A stretch of 64,000 bases of DNA from contig NC_057925.1 of assembly GCF_018873765.1 (NCBI RefSeq), positions 44,795,010-44,859,009 on the forward strand. Direction: 5' to 3'. A model generated the notes under the pieces. That model saw nothing but the letters and a program-made list of their open reading frames with translations. It was not told the DNA's origin and made no database searches. A program made the position numbers and the translations under genes. This document shows positions 10,507-23,290 of this stretch, in pieces (within the stretch, counting starts at the first letter, position 1; each line of letters begins with the position of its first letter). The DNA comes from Telopea speciosissima (lineage: Eukaryota > Streptophyta > Magnoliopsida > Proteales > Proteaceae).

Positions 10507-12890
10507 AATATATATATATTTTTTATTTTATTTTATTTTATTTATTTATTTATTTTTTTGGCAGTTCCATCTAAAAAAATGCCAAGAAATCATGGCATGA
10601 CTCACTCATCAGTGGAAGGATGGAACTTCAAAAATTTGCCACGGGTATCTTCTCTTAATATCCATTGATGGAGTCTTTGGAGGAATCCTAATTGTGGCCA
10701 GGTGCAAGGCTGCAACATATTTGTCTTATTGACAGATCCTCTCTATAAACACTAGAAATGTCCAACAGCAAAGACACCCAGAATCAACAATAAACCTAAA
10801 ATCTGGGAGGGTCAATGAGATCCTGAGAGATATTCGAAAGACTACAAGGACTAACTTGGACATCTGTGCTCTGCCATCATGTCTTGTTGTCTTTCTTCCC
10901 CCATTGTTTCTCATTGACCCTCTCTTTCAACTCCTACTCTCCTCTACGTTCTCTCTTTCTCTAGATTCCAGCTGGTTAATGTTTCTATACATGTATAACC
11001 ATCATGGGTATGGGCTTCCCATAGAGGAACCATCAAATATCACATTGTAAAAGAACGATCGCTTCGCTTGACCCCTACATCAAAAGATTCACTACCCGTA
11101 TTTCCAAATTCAGCTTCAACACTCAAACAAAGCTCCACATGTGAGCCCTAAGACAAGTGGAAGCAATGGCTTTCCCTAGTCGGTGAACAAATAAATCCGC
11201 GAGATATCTCTAGATAATGGATCTCCCAACACTCAACGTGCCACTCTCACTCCAATCCTCTCAATAACCTTCAAATCAAGAGTAATTGTATCCTGAAACA
11301 AACATCCATTATTGTCCTCCCAAAGACACTACAACACAACTTATATGATAGTTTTCTATAAAAAAAAAAGCAGCCCTGCACACTAAATGGATTTGAGTAC
11401 CAATACATCATCAAAACCCACTAAGTCTTTGGGTAAAGATCCAACCAGCAGAGCAAGAACTGTCAATAAATAAAACCAGCCCTTCTGGCAGAAACACAAA
11501 TGAAAATTACCTTACTCTGCTTTTCCTTCAAGAAACAACAAAAAAAGTGTATTGTTATAATTTCTTCTTATGCAACCCAAAAATAGTGAGAAAAAAAAAA
11601 ACACAAACCAACCATAACATAAATAACATCAGCTTTAGATCCCATTTGTTTTGATGAAAAATATTTTGCATGGAATTGTCTCAAAAGCAAAAACAACTTT
11701 AGGGATAAAAAAACAAACGAAAATTACCTTACTGAAATTCAATATAAAAGTTTGGAGAACAACTTTCAATTAAACTTTTTGGATGTTATTTTCCTAGAAA
11801 GAAGTTGTATCTTGTTCAAGCATAACCTACCCATAGAGGATACCACATCACATGGATGGATTATTTTACTTATTCTCCCATGCCAAAATATACTTCCTTG
11901 TCATGTACAATTAAGGAGGAAGGGGGAGAAAAGAAAAAGAAATACAAACAAACATGAAAAGAATATTTTTAGGAATATTTTTGCTTGTCATGCTTAAATG
12001 TTGTCTTTTAAAAAGTAATTTCAAGTTAAAAAGAATGTAAACAAATACATTAAGCATTGCAAAGAATGTAATAACATCTTTCACCGCTTATAGATCAAAT
12101 TCTAATTAGTGAAATGCTAAGTTGCACTAAGTGTGGTTGCTTATGTCAATTTTTTAGCAATGAAAAAATGCAAGTGGTAGACACGAAAGAAATTTACAGG
12201 TATAAACAATAAGGACACTGAAGATGAGAAGGAAAAAAAAAAACATATAGATATATAAACATGATGCAATTAGAAGAGAAATTAAAGCGATTAATAAGTA
12301 ACTTATGGAGGACGGTACCAACACCCTCAGTGTCAAGTTGCAATATAAGGTTTTCCAATTCTTACTTGATGTGGAGTTGTAAGGACCATGAATTTGGTAT
12401 TAAAGAGGAAGAAATTTTGTATTTCATTTTGGCAAGTTTTATCATGGAGAGTGTCTTTCATAAAGGACATTGCCTACTCTCCATATTCTCTTTTTACCAT
12501 TTAAGGTGTTCCAAGAATATGCATGAATCTCTCAAACATTAGGAACTCATGTAACAGAACTATTACACCAATTCTCATAAGGTTTTGGTCAAAATATTAT
12601 CAAGAATATGAGCAGAGATCTAAATGAACACAACTATCTGTAATCCTTAACCATGAAAGTGATTAACAACAATGATTTAACAGAAGTAGAGTAATGATTA
12701 ACACTATCATTGGAGTAGAGTCCATATAGTTGGTAGTATAACAGTCTTAAAAAAGACAAATGCTCTTTTCTGACACAACTAAGATACCAGAAGAAGATCA
12801 ATGTGAAGAGCTACTGTAATTATTGTTTCATTCTTGTCAATTACCTGTGTGAAGACAAGGTAGCATCCCTACATTCTTAATTCTAGCTAA
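10507..12890. other. Stretch with nothing recognised
   Basis: AT-rich sequence with runs such as TTTTATTTTATTTTATTT near 10520-10555. Open frames are short, have unbiased composition and look like chance. No exon, RNA gene or transposon could be supported. Confidence 0.4.
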
Positions 12891-12901
12891 AAGTATATAA
12901 A

Positions 12902-13066
12902 TAAAAAAAGAGTAACCCAGTGCAAAAAGCTCCAGCCACTGCAAGGTTTGGGAAGGGTCATCATGTATGCAACCTTACCCCTGCTTTTGTAGAGAGCTGT
13001 TTTCATACTCAAACCCGTGATCACTTGGTCACAATGGAGTAACCTTACTGTTGCATCAAGGCCCAT
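12902..13066 (-). mobile_element. Au-type SINE, copy 2
   Basis: It has the same body as the SINE at 5545-5707, on the minus strand. The tRNA-like head reads TTGATGCAACAGTAAGG, the B-box region ACGGGTTTGAGTATG, and the body ends CTTGCAGTGGCTGGAGC and TTTTTGCACTGGGTTACTC. The target duplication is not clear. Confidence 0.8.
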
Positions 13067-13960
13067 TAAAAAAAATTAATGGGCCCAGGAACCAATCTGA
13101 ACTCATTTCTAAATGAATCCAGCATAAATATCTAACAATAAAGGCATAAGGCAGTGAGGGATAGACAACTTATAAGAATTGCAAATTGTGGAATACTAAA
13201 GAATGAAGACCAGTAGAAGAAAAACCCAGAGACAGTAGGAGGCTGTAGTTGTGCCACAAGCTACCAAAAATACTGCCACCTGTTTTTTTTCGGTTGAAAC
13301 TTTAACCCCCATTTTGTTATTGATGATTCCACACAGTATCCTACCCCTATTAAGTTGAAATATTGAGGTAAAAGAATCTTTTGTCATGCAGACACAAAAA
13401 TTTCAAAATACAGTATTTTGAAGTATGAAACAGATCAAATCAACCAAGAATGGAACAATGGACAAATGACAAATACATCCAGAGAACTAAATACTATTAT
13501 CCTTAGCAGAACAAGGATACATACAAGTAGAAGTAAAGAAAAAGAAGAGAAATCGAACTTTACATTAGTTGGTTGGAAATAACCCCCCTCTAATCTCCTT
13601 CAGAGAGTCTCAAAGGGAGGATCCAAATAGAAACCCAATTTTCCTTGCTTTGCTATGTGCATCACCTAACGTCATAGCAAAACCAAAACTGTAGATGAAA
13701 CCTCTAAAATTGATGAAAATAGAGAACAAAAGGAAAACAAAACGGCTCTATTAATCCGTTCGATCAAAATTCGGTATATTGTTATCACATGAAATAAAAG
13801 AGCATTTATTCAGCCCAATTTTCTCTAAAACGTCCCATGGGATCAGGCATAGGCTGTAATAAGGAAACCCAAACAAACAAATCTAGAATTGTTGGTAACG
13901 CCTGCGTGATGACTAGTAAGGTGAATCTTTTTTTTTTAAAAAAAAAAAAAAAGGTGAATA
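13067..13960. other. Stretch with nothing recognised
   Basis: No exon or transposon signature was found. Poly-T and poly-A tracts lie at about 13928-13954. Confidence 0.35.
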
Positions 13961-13961
13961 G

Positions 13962-14285
13962 CCTTTGTTTCGTTAAAACTGGAAAGACCCAAGAGTACTG
14001 AAGAAAATTAGATGCAGGAATCTTTTGTTTCGTTAGAACTGGAAAGACCCAAGAGTACTGAAGAAAATAAGATGCAGGAATCATAATATAAAAAACACAA
14101 TAGAAAAAAATAGTAGAAAGACTTCGTATTAAAACCAAACAGAAAATTAGATACAGGAATCATAACATCAAACAGACAATATAATATCAAAAACACAATA
14201 GAAAAAAATAGTAGAAAGAATTCGTATTAAACCAAACAAAAAATTAGATACAAGAATCATAATATCAAATAGACAATAGGAAATT
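13962..14285. repeat. Two adjoining tandem duplications (about 60 bp and about 120 bp)
   Basis: A unit of about 60 bp (TTTGTTTCGTTARAACTGG … GATGCAGGAATC) occurs twice at about 13964-14083. A unit of about 120 bp (AACACAATAGAAAAAAATAG … CAAACAGACAAT) then occurs twice at about 14092-14278. Both units contain ATTAGATRCARGAATCATAA, so they are probably related. Confidence 0.7.
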
Positions 14286-16086
14286 TCGTATTGAAATCAA
14301 ACATTACATTACCAGAAAGATTTCATTATGAAACAATTTCATAATGAAATAAAGCTTTACATTCGATGAGAGAGAGGTCACCAGGGATTTGATAGATCCG
14401 AGAGAAGACTTGTGGTCTTGGAGATTCAGCGCTATCCGACAAGGGCTTTGAGGATGTGAGGGGTGGCGTCTGTCGAGTTAAGAGGAGCGGCTCGTCTGCC
14501 TCGTCGATGACCTCCTTGGGCCTTGGCAAAGAGAGGGAATTAGTGACTATTTATCACTCGAGTCATAAATAAAGTTCCTCTATCAACAAAAAAAAGAAGA
14601 AAATAACCGTCCATAAACCAAATGGCTACGTTTCTTTCTGTCTAATTATTGCTTACATATAATCCATTGATTGACTTAAAAAAGAAAAAAAAAAGAAAAA
14701 AAAAAAAGGTATATATGTGAGCATCATTACAAGTCATTAGCCAGGACTCAGGAGTCAACTATAACAATTTGAAACTTGAAGAGAATTGCAGGAAGAAGTC
14801 AAAATTAATACAAAGCAAAAGACGCCTAAAGGAATATACCAACCTGACATTTAAAAATAAGTACAAAAAAAGATAAGAACAAATTACAAACATATTCATC
14901 TACCAAATACATATCTAGCTTGTCATTCTATGCTTGTGTAGTGTGCACAGACGGGTTCAAGAAACGGGGCATTGGTCTGCCTCTTTATTCTATTTTTCTG
15001 CATTTGAAGAACTATATCTATTAATGTTACTCCTTGTTATTCTTGTTAATGCACTCGAAAGGGCAAAGTCTTGAGGGCTAACTATCAAATATATAAAAAT
15101 ATATAAAAAAAAGATAACAACAAATTACTCATGTCATCTACCAAATATATTTGTAGTTTGCCTTTCCGTTTGTGTAGGTTAGGTCCTTAATAAGCACATA
15201 ATTGACATGGTTACAAACATCCAATTGGATTATTTTCATGTACATGAACAAATATAAAACACAAGTCCAAGAGGATGTCAGATGTGCAACATTTTCCCTG
15301 TTTTCTTCAGAAGAAAAAGATTTGTGTTACATACAGCAATAGGGTTTGAGATCTTGGAAACCAAATACTGGGTTTATAGCAGTGACTTACTTTCTTAGAT
15401 TATTATTTGTGCACCACTAGCTGTGGAAGAATACGAAAGGAGTTGTAACTACAAAGCAAGATCCATTGCATCATGAGAAATCACATCATGTATGAATAAG
15501 CTCCCAGAATAAAGACCATAAGCTAACCTCTATGACTAATAAATAGATAAAATATATTCATCACCAATCATCAGAGATACTGAAATATACACCACCTATC
15601 ATTATGTTGTTTTTGCTTTCATTCCTCTATGAGAAAACAGGAAAATTTGTTAGCATTTTTTTTGAAAGGGGGTGGATGTTGTTCTGCCAAGCTTATTGGG
15701 ATCATAAAAATATGGTAAAGGTTCTCTAAGTCGCTGGGGTAGGGTACGCTAGCATCTTGTGTCTATCTCTCTCCTCTTAACATAAAATGACATTGTTCCC
15801 TTCCAATGTTCGATACTATTTTGCCGCACCTCAGTGGTGCGCCCCTCTATGCCGCTTGCTCAGAGAACCCTCTCCCATTTAGCAACTATATTGCTGCAAC
15901 TAAAACTAAGCCAGAGAGAAGTTTTAGATGCTTCATATGGCTTTTGAATCATCGTCCAAACCTAAACACTCTGCCTCAGTGGTACAACCACTTTTAGTAA
16001 AAGGCCTAAAGCTAGAAGTGATCCTAGAAACCAATTCTAAAGTTGGAAACACTTTGACTGAGAGCATTCATTGGCTTCCTGCTGCT
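14286..16086. other. Unassigned sequence with one possible short exon
   Basis: On the minus strand 14529-14326 is open for 67 codons (MPRPKEVIDEADEPLLLTRQ…), with a composition less like random AT-rich sequence than its surroundings. It could be an exon or transposon remnant, but no family is recognised and no splice partner is found. The open frame at 15806-15997 (plus) is likewise unidentified. The rest holds A-rich tracts. Confidence 0.3.
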
Positions 16087-17007
16087 CATAGTTCGAAAAC
16101 TTGTTTCTTTTCGATGTTTTGGGTTGACCAAAATATCCGAAATATCCAAAATTTCGGATATTTCGATCAAAATTTTGCATTTTTCTGTTATGTTTCGGTA
16201 GGTCATTTCTGTTGGTTTTAGGCCAAGTTAAGGCCTGAAACTTCATGGAAACCTTCTTAGATAGAAAAAGATGTCATCTACAAAAGATGATCCACTACGT
16301 TCCTGTGAGTGGGAGTCATACTTAAAACTGGGAATGGATGGAGAAGATATTTCATTGAGCACCATACAATGCACATAACTCCTATTTTTTTACATTCTTG
16401 TTGTAAGAAAATCAAAATTTTGAAGCAAAAAATAATAATAATAATAATAATAATAAAAAATATATATATATATATATATATATATTGAAAAAAAATTTCG
16501 ACACCGTGAGGTTGTCGATCGACTTCTGGTGTCTTAACATATATTAATTTCATCACAAACCAACAAGTATTGATCATTCTTCTTTCAAAAAAACATTTTT
16601 GGAGAAATTGGTTTTATCTGAATTAGTGGAAAAGCTTCACAAATGTGCTAATGGTGTGTTCTCTGGCGTAGATGCAGCAAAGATTCGAAAGCCGATGCAA
16701 GAATCAACAAGGAGAAGTGAAAGGATAAAGAACAAGGAGAAAAAAAACCAAAAAACCGGAGCTTGTTAAGTCTCGGTCGAAATTTCGACCAAGACTAACG
16801 AGTTTTGGTATTTATAAACCTAATTTTGAAATAGAAATCTCAATATCTCGTGAGATTTTAATTTTGTCTCGAGATATCGCGAGATGATCAAAATTTCGAC
16901 TGAGTTTTTGCATTCTTTATATTTGAACTGCTGTTTCGTTTCAGTCAGGTCGCAATACTCAAAATATTCGAGATCTCGACCAAAATTTCACGAGATTTAG
17001 TACTATG
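16087..17007. mobile_element. Non-autonomous hAT-like element, copy 2
   Basis: The left end CATAGTTCGAAAACTTG and the right end (other strand) CATAGTACTAAATCTCGTG match copy 1. The 8 bp outside each end, CTGCTGCT and CTACGGCT, agree at six positions, consistent with an aged target duplication. The interior contains CGAGATCTCG-type motifs and a TAATAATAA/TATATA microsatellite (about 16434-16485). Confidence 0.7.
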
Positions 17008-17877
17008 CTACGGCTGTGTCACTGAATAATCTATTGACATAGAGTTTTTATGGCTTTTAGCAGGGACAGCTTGGATTTCTTCTCCAGTTATTCAATGACT
17101 AATCCTGTAAAAGATCAAGGATCAAAATCTGAAAAACAAGGCATAATAATGTTACAAGTTTCAGGAGTGTGATGTGACTGAAAAGAAATGAAGAATGAGT
17201 ATATACGTCCTGCTCCTCGTCTCCCTTCACCTGCTCTTTCCAATCTTTCCTTGGCATCCCTGCACCAATTGATCCCTTTAATTACCACATATCACAAGGG
17301 AATGGATACCAGATTTCCATTTTTTATTTTAAGACAAATGAAAAAAATAACAAAATAAAGGAATCAAGAGGCGGTAGCCAGACAAGATGCCACATATAGA
17401 TTCAGGAATATAGCCTTCATGTTCAGAGACATACCGACCAATCTAAACTTCCAAATGCCAGAAAATACTTTGGATTGGTGTTGCATTAATTGAATGATCC
17501 CAACTCTTAGTCTTACAAGGGAGACTTGAAACACTTTTAAGAGGGAAAAACCAGGCATAAGAATCAGTCACGTTGAACACTAACAATCATATATATTCCC
17601 ATCAAAGGCCCAAAGGAACCATGAATGTCAATCATGAAAAGCATGGGCACAAGGGAGAAGTAAGAAACGCAACAGTCAACAAAAATTGAAGACATGAGCA
17701 CTGTGGAAGCTATAGAAAAATGCTACAATTTTGGGTCCACTACGGCACAGAACTTTCCCAAGTCAGTCAGTGACTGATTCAACAATCACAATTTGCCAAG
17801 CCAAACCCGTCCACTATAATAACTACATATGTAACCATGATTTGAGAAAAAAAATCAATGACTGCAACTTGGGATAC

Positions 17878-18108
17878 ATGTCTCTTTAGCATCTGAGCTG
17901 CATTCAACTCATAAGTGATCTGGGCTTCTGCATGGGCACGTATAGCTGCAATTTCTTCAGGTGTGACATTAGCCATCTTCGAACCAATGTCCATCATATC
18001 TTCTGTACGAGCATACTTTGACTATTTGGCAGCATTTTTTAAGTCTTTTGGCCTCATGTTCTTCATGCTTTCTGCAGCCATTTTCACCAACTCAAGATTG
18101 GACATCAA
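17878..18108 (-). pseudogene. OEP61/TPR7-like (chloroplast outer-envelope TPR protein) exon relic
   Basis: OEP61 is a TPR co-chaperone receptor on the chloroplast outer envelope (also reported at the ER). The translation from a preserved acceptor at 18108 reads LMSNLELVKMAAESMKNMRP, then KDLKNAAK, a TAG stop (about 18024), and SKYARTEDMMDIGSKMANVT followed by PEEIAAIRAHAEAQITYELN. This matches the N-terminal region just before the TPR domain. The stop breaks the frame. A later segment on the same strand (17262-17215, DAKERLERAGEGRRGAGRI after a CAG acceptor) resembles a more C-terminal exon of the same family. The intervening TPR exons are not recognisable and no first exon is found upstream. 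It is best read as a decayed partial copy, not a working gene. Confidence 0.72.
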
Positions 18109-18483
18109 CTGTCAAACCAACATATATCATAAACACACAACACAAGAAGCAAAGGAATGGTGTAAGAAGGAAAAAAGTGTTATTCGTGGGCTAAACATAA
18201 TACACTTATGCGTCTGAGTTTCAGATTTAGGTTGCTATAGTAGCAAAATAAAGCAATATTTGGACAAGCTGAGGCATCTCTCTCGTATTTCATCCTCGTT
18301 GATAAAAATTTTGGAGCCTAGCCCAACTTCAGATCCAAAATTATCTAACCGTGGAGTTCAACCAAAATCTCCTTAATTCGTTAAGGTGTTCTCAGATTCA
18401 GCTCTTTTTTCCTGCCTGCAATATCGTTTGGTATTTTTTTCAATTTTTGTACTGTATTCAGAAATATGAGCTTATTTAAAAAA

Positions 18484-18775
18484 AGCCTAAACCCTAGAAA
18501 CAAGAGTAATGAATTTTGCAGTTTCAGAGCATGAATTCAGCGAACCCTTTTCAAATTTTGGTAACAAATAAGGGTATTTATTTAAAAACCCTAAACCCTA
18601 GACATGAGAGTAATGAATTTTGCAATTACAGGGCATGAATTCAGCGTACCCTTTCAAATATTGGTAACAAATAAGGTTATTTATTAAAAAACCCTAGACG
18701 CAAGAGTAATGACTTTTGCAATTATAGAGCATGAGTTCAACGTACCCTTTTCAAATAAAGGTAACAAATAATGTT
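18484..18775. repeat. Tandem triplication, unit about 97 bp
   Basis: Three consecutive copies share the order CCCTAGA, CAAGAGTAATGA, TTTTGCA, GAGCATGA, TTCA, CGTACCCTTTTCAAAT and GGTAACAAATAA. Divergence between copies is roughly 5-10 percent by eye. No coding capacity is seen. Confidence 0.8.
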
Positions 18776-19004
18776 AGAGAAGGGGTTACGCAAACAAGAT
18801 GGGGAAGGGGTTGTAGAGAAGGGGACGGGGCTGGTATGTAAAGAAGGGGATGGATTGTAAGAGAAACCTGAGTTTTCATAATCCTTACCTTTTGTCCGGC
18901 AGTGTCACTGCCTCAGTTGAAGAGTTGAAGTCGAAGGAGGGAGGAGGATGCCTCATAGTTAAAGCATATTGCGGTGATCGAGGGCAGAGCGTGAGATCGA
19001 GATG

Positions 19005-19190
19005 CGTAACAGAAGCATATCAATTAAGGATTGTGGTGAGTAGCGGAACAGAGAGGCTACCAAGTAGCGGAACGGAGAGGCTAGCAACTTGCATCCAACA
19101 CCGAAATCAGATATTGTAACAGAAGGATACCAATTAAGGATTGTGGTGAGTAGCGGAACAGACAGGCTAGCAATTTGCATCCAACCCCTA
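19005..19190. repeat. Tandem duplication, unit about 117 bp, with an internal sub-repeat
   Basis: The block GTAACAGAAG … ATCAATTAAGGATTGTGGTG … AGTAGCGGAACAGAGAGGCT … CTTGCATCCAAC is present twice. Inside the first copy AGTAGCGGAACRGAGAGGCT is itself doubled. Confidence 0.75.
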
Positions 19191-19907
19191 TATCAGAAAT
19201 CAATTTAACACAAAGTCAACTTACAAACCGAAGAGATGACGATGAGGGAATTATCGGTGAGATTTGAGGCCACTTGCCGTGCAGCACTAACGGAGCAACC
19301 CAAGAAGGGCTGAGATGGGACGGTGAGGAGGAGTGAAGTAACGGTGAGAAGGGAAGGGAGTTAGAGACGAAGGAAAGAGGAGAAATGCTGCGAGGAAAAG
19401 AGGAGTATTGAGTCGAAAGTGCGAAGAGTGGAGAGAAAATTACATGAATATTAAAATAAAAATAAATAATAGGGTATCAATAACTTATGAAAATATAAAA
19501 TAAAAGGCAAAGATAATAGTGAAGAAAATATGGTATTTAAGTAAAAAAGAAGGGTAAAGTAGTCAAGTGAAAAATTTGCCACAAAACATGAGTTCGTAAA
19601 CTTATATAGTATATATGATTATATATATATATATATATCATACTATTAAAAGATTAGTATATATGTGCATTCCATATCCTGCAATTAGATGTGCCATTTA
19701 TCAAATTAGTCTGTGGTCTAGTCCATTTACTGCTGCAATACTTGGGTTACATAACTTCATTGTATTTTGTTTTGGTTTTACTTTTTTCCTTTTGTGGATT
19801 TGTTGTGGAAAAATTGTTTTTGATTGACAGTTGACCTGGTTGCCTATCCCCAGACTATGATAGTCAGCAGACTCTCCTACCCCCCCCCCCCCCAAACAGA
19901 AAAAGAA

Positions 19908-20018
19908 AACTATAAACAACAAAAATAGAGAAAATAAAACAGTGAAAACTATAAACAACAAAAGTAGAGAAAATAAAACTCTGAAAATTATAAACGACAA
20001 AAATAGAGAAAATAAAAC
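19908..20018. repeat. Tandem triplication, unit about 39 bp, beside a poly-C tract
   Basis: Three copies of a unit built on AAAACTATAAACAACAAAAA and TAGAGAAAATAAAAC follow a run of about 14 C (19880-19893). The array ends exactly where a copia LTR begins (20019). Confidence 0.8.
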
Positions 20019-20352
20019 TGTTAAGATATGGTGTAATATCGCAGGGGTACTATTGTCAGTCCCCTGCGGTAGTCTTGGAGAGCGATACAATTGGTTTCCT
20101 ATTGTATTTTTAACTTAAATTAGTTAGTCTTCCACTGGTATTGTAATCTTCTATTAGCTTTTTATTACCACAAGGAGTCCTTGTGGTGTTGTAACTAGTG
20201 TTTGAAAGCTATAAAGCATTGTGGAGGGAGAGGGAATTGTATGGACTATTGCTCTCTCCAGCGGTATTTCTCTCTTCTTCTTTCTCCCTTTCTCTTATTC
20301 TCTGCTGTTGCTACTCGTTATCTGATTCTGTAATGTTACATGGTATCAAAGC
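20019..20352 (+). mobile_element. Copia 5' LTR with initiator-Met primer-binding site
   Basis: The LTR (20019-20340, 322 bp) begins TGTTAAGATATGG and ends TCTGTAATGTTACA, giving TGTTA…/…TAACA-like ends. It is followed at once by TGGTATCAAAGC (20341-20352), which is complementary to the 3' end of initiator methionine tRNA except for one base and is the standard copia primer site. Downstream sequence to about 20800 looks like leader and a broken gag start (an ATG at about 20614 opens MAALRSSI, then a stop). The rest of the element is not found. Confidence 0.85.
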
Positions 20353-20799
20353 TTAGATAATCAGTACTAGCATTCTTTTTTTCCCTGTTTTGAGTCACTA
20401 TTTTGATGTCCTCTTAAGGTGTGCAGCCACCCTTTGCTGCAATTATATCTATGAAGATCTAGTTTATATCATGAAAAACTAGTTTCTTCATCTGATTATG
20501 CTGTTTACATGAAGGCTAATATCAACTGCTGGCATTCTATGGAGTTAGTTTTCTACCAGAATTGATATTTATTACATACAAGAGTTGGCGATACCTGTTT
20601 CTGGATTTCTATCATGGCGGCATTGAGATCCTCCATTTAATTTACTTCCGGCCAGCAGTTTCTCCTAAGATTTCAGGATCTTATTGATACAACTGGTAAG
20701 CAACTTCTTGGGGCTGATCAGAGACCCTGATTCTCTGAAGTCAGATTTCTCCAAACAGATCTGACGATACTGTGTTTTTGGGAGTTTTTTTTTAACTCA

Positions 20800-22724
20800 A
20801 ATTGATTTGGATCTGACCATCAGATCCTTCTGCAGTTGTAGGGCATTGTTAAAAAAACTATGAAATGACAACACTTCGTAGTTTAGTCATACAACCAGGA
20901 GCTCACCTGGTTGACTTGATAGACTCTCATCGTGCATAGGACCGAAAAAATCCACAGGCCTTTGAATAGAGGATATGAAAATGTGTCTGAATTTCTTCAA
21001 GGGAAAGGAATCCACCTTCCTCCTTTTTCTTTTCTTTTCTCCCTCCTCTTCTTATCCTGTTCATGGAATTCATGTTTCTATTATTTTCTAGTCAGGTTGC
21101 CTCTAAATGAGAGAATTTTTAAGTTTTTCTCTTTTGAAATATTTCATTTGTGCATACTTGCCAATGAATTATCTTGCTAATAATGGAAACGTTAAACATG
21201 TAGAGGAGAAAAAGCTCTTTTAATAAATATTTATCAACCTTATTTAGGAATTGAACTAAGAGGAAGGATTTGGATTTCATTTGTAACATTTGCAATGCTT
21301 CACTACAACTATGCTTCCAATAGATTTAGTGAAGTTCCACCTGTTATGACTTATGACCTTCGCAAGTTTTGGGGGATTCTTATACACCCAAAAACAGAGA
21401 TGATCATTTCCAGCTAACCAAACTAGAAGGTCCCTTGAAGTTATAGTTGTGAACTTTGAATACTGATGAAACTGTTGGTTGAAGTCATGGATCTTACTCA
21501 TATTTGGGCAAGATTACATTTCCAAGTTTGGACAAAGAAGTAGGGTTCTTTATGCTTTTTTGTTCCTGGAGTCTTATAACAATTTCTTTCAACTGGTTTT
21601 GTGCTTCTGGTTGATCCTTTAAGAGCATTGACAATTCACTGTTGAAGATTTTGTTACTCTTTAATATATAGTCATTAAGGAAAAAAAGAACTTTTAGTGT
21701 GGGAAGGAGGGTGAGTGACGGGTTTGTAGTCACCTAGGGTTACTAAGTAACAGAAACACAAAGAAACCAGAATCACAGTGAAGTAGAAGTGACCAGAATT
21801 GAAGAGTGAACATTAACATAATTTCAGAATATCAGATGCGCTTCAGAATTTGATGGAATACCCTATTCTATTAAGAGAATAGAATATCAGAATCTGGAAC
21901 CAATCCAACGGTAATTCAAAGTTATGAAAGATCCTAGTTGGATTAGGACTGTTCTAGAACCAAGAACTGATAGCAGAATATGGACTGATCTCAGAACATC
22001 ATACAAAAGTAAATACATTAAAAACAGTAGTAAGGAAACTCAGACTTAATATCATTAGACAATCAGCAGTAATCACAGAATAGTATTCTGAAACCAGAAA
22101 GCGAAATCAAAGATCAAAACTGAAAATTTCAGGAATTTGAATATTAATAGAACTCTGAGAATCTCTCTCTCTCTCTCTATATATATATATAAACTGAATT
22201 TGAAAAATGAGATCAACAGAGTATCAGATGCGATTCCTGAATATGTGCTCTGATCAAAACTCAATTCAAAACTCAGGAATTCAAAGAGTTTCAGTTGCAG
22301 AAGAAAACCCATAAAACAGATCAAAGATTGAATCTTGAAAATAGAGAACTGAAGTATAGGATATGCGATTGAAAAATATAAAACCTGATCTGAAATCCCA
22401 GTCAGATATGAGAGAAAATTATCAGACTCAGTCCACTAACATGTGCAGGAAATTAGGGTTAAGAACTGACCTGTTTGCAGGAACTGTGAATAAACATGGT
22501 GTTCAGATGCATCAGTGTTACAAAATTTGGCATGTGAGCAGGAACCTTGGAATCTACCTATTTACAAAATTTCAGCATCATCTCACCTATCACATGGCAG
22601 ATATAGGTGGCAGTTTAGAACATTCTTTCCATAACATCCATGTAGGAGAACCAGATCCTTGACATAAATTACAAATTTCCAGTTACAGATTTCCAAAAAG
22701 AATGAAGAATAAAAGAACAAAATT
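20800..22724. other. Unassigned, probably repeat-derived sequence
   Basis: About 21760-22440 is rich in CAGAAT and ATCAGATGCG motifs and contains a CT/TA microsatellite (22160-22191). About 22490-22620 repeats the block seen at 5930-6080. On the minus strand 21733-21494 is open for 79 codons and includes SMLLKDQPEAQNQLKEIVIR, which looks helical, but its family is unknown and no splice partner was found. Confidence 0.35.
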
Positions 22725-23264
22725 GTTGTGCTATGATATCTTAAGAGGCTTCAGTCTCTTCCCAAACCAGCCTCTATATCCTCCTGAGCTTGACACAAAT
22801 TCTCTTTGCAACGTTGACTAATTTAGAGAAAGGCAAACCGATTCTTTAAGAGTATAATCCATTCCAAACAGAGAATCTAAAACAAGCAAAGCATCATCAA
22901 ACCGATCATTTGAAGAGAGAGCATCAACCACTCTGTTAAAAGTCTTCTTCCAAGGTTTCAGCTTACTTGTTAACATCTTAGTCAACCACTCCATGTTGTG
23001 CTATGATATCTTAAGAGGCTTCAGTCTCTTCCCAAAACAGCCTCTATATCCTCCTGAGCTTGACACAAATTCTCTTTGCAAAGTTGACTAATTTAGAGAA
23101 AGGCAAACCGATTCTTTAAGAGTATAATCCATTCCAAACAGAGAATCTAAAACAAGCAAAGCATCATCAAACCGATCATTTGAAGAGAGAGCATCAACCA
23201 CTCTGTTAAAAGTCTTCTTCCAAGGTTTCAGCTTACTTGTTAACATCTTAGTCAACCACTCCAT
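22725..23264 (-). repeat. Two extra tandem copies of the PPR gene's 3' end
   Basis: Two 270-bp units (22725-22994 and 22995-23264) repeat the gene's own last 269 bp (23265-23534), which code from MEWLTKML to the TGA stop plus about 26 bases beyond. The two extra copies are almost identical to each other and differ from the genic copy at several sites. One difference is a one-base insertion (AATTTAGAG against AATTAAAG) that brings an in-frame TAG. All copies keep the original TGA, so the extra units sit downstream of the working stop, probably in the 3' untranslated region. Confidence 0.92.
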
Positions 23265-23290
23265 GTTGTGCTATGATATCTTAAGAGGCT

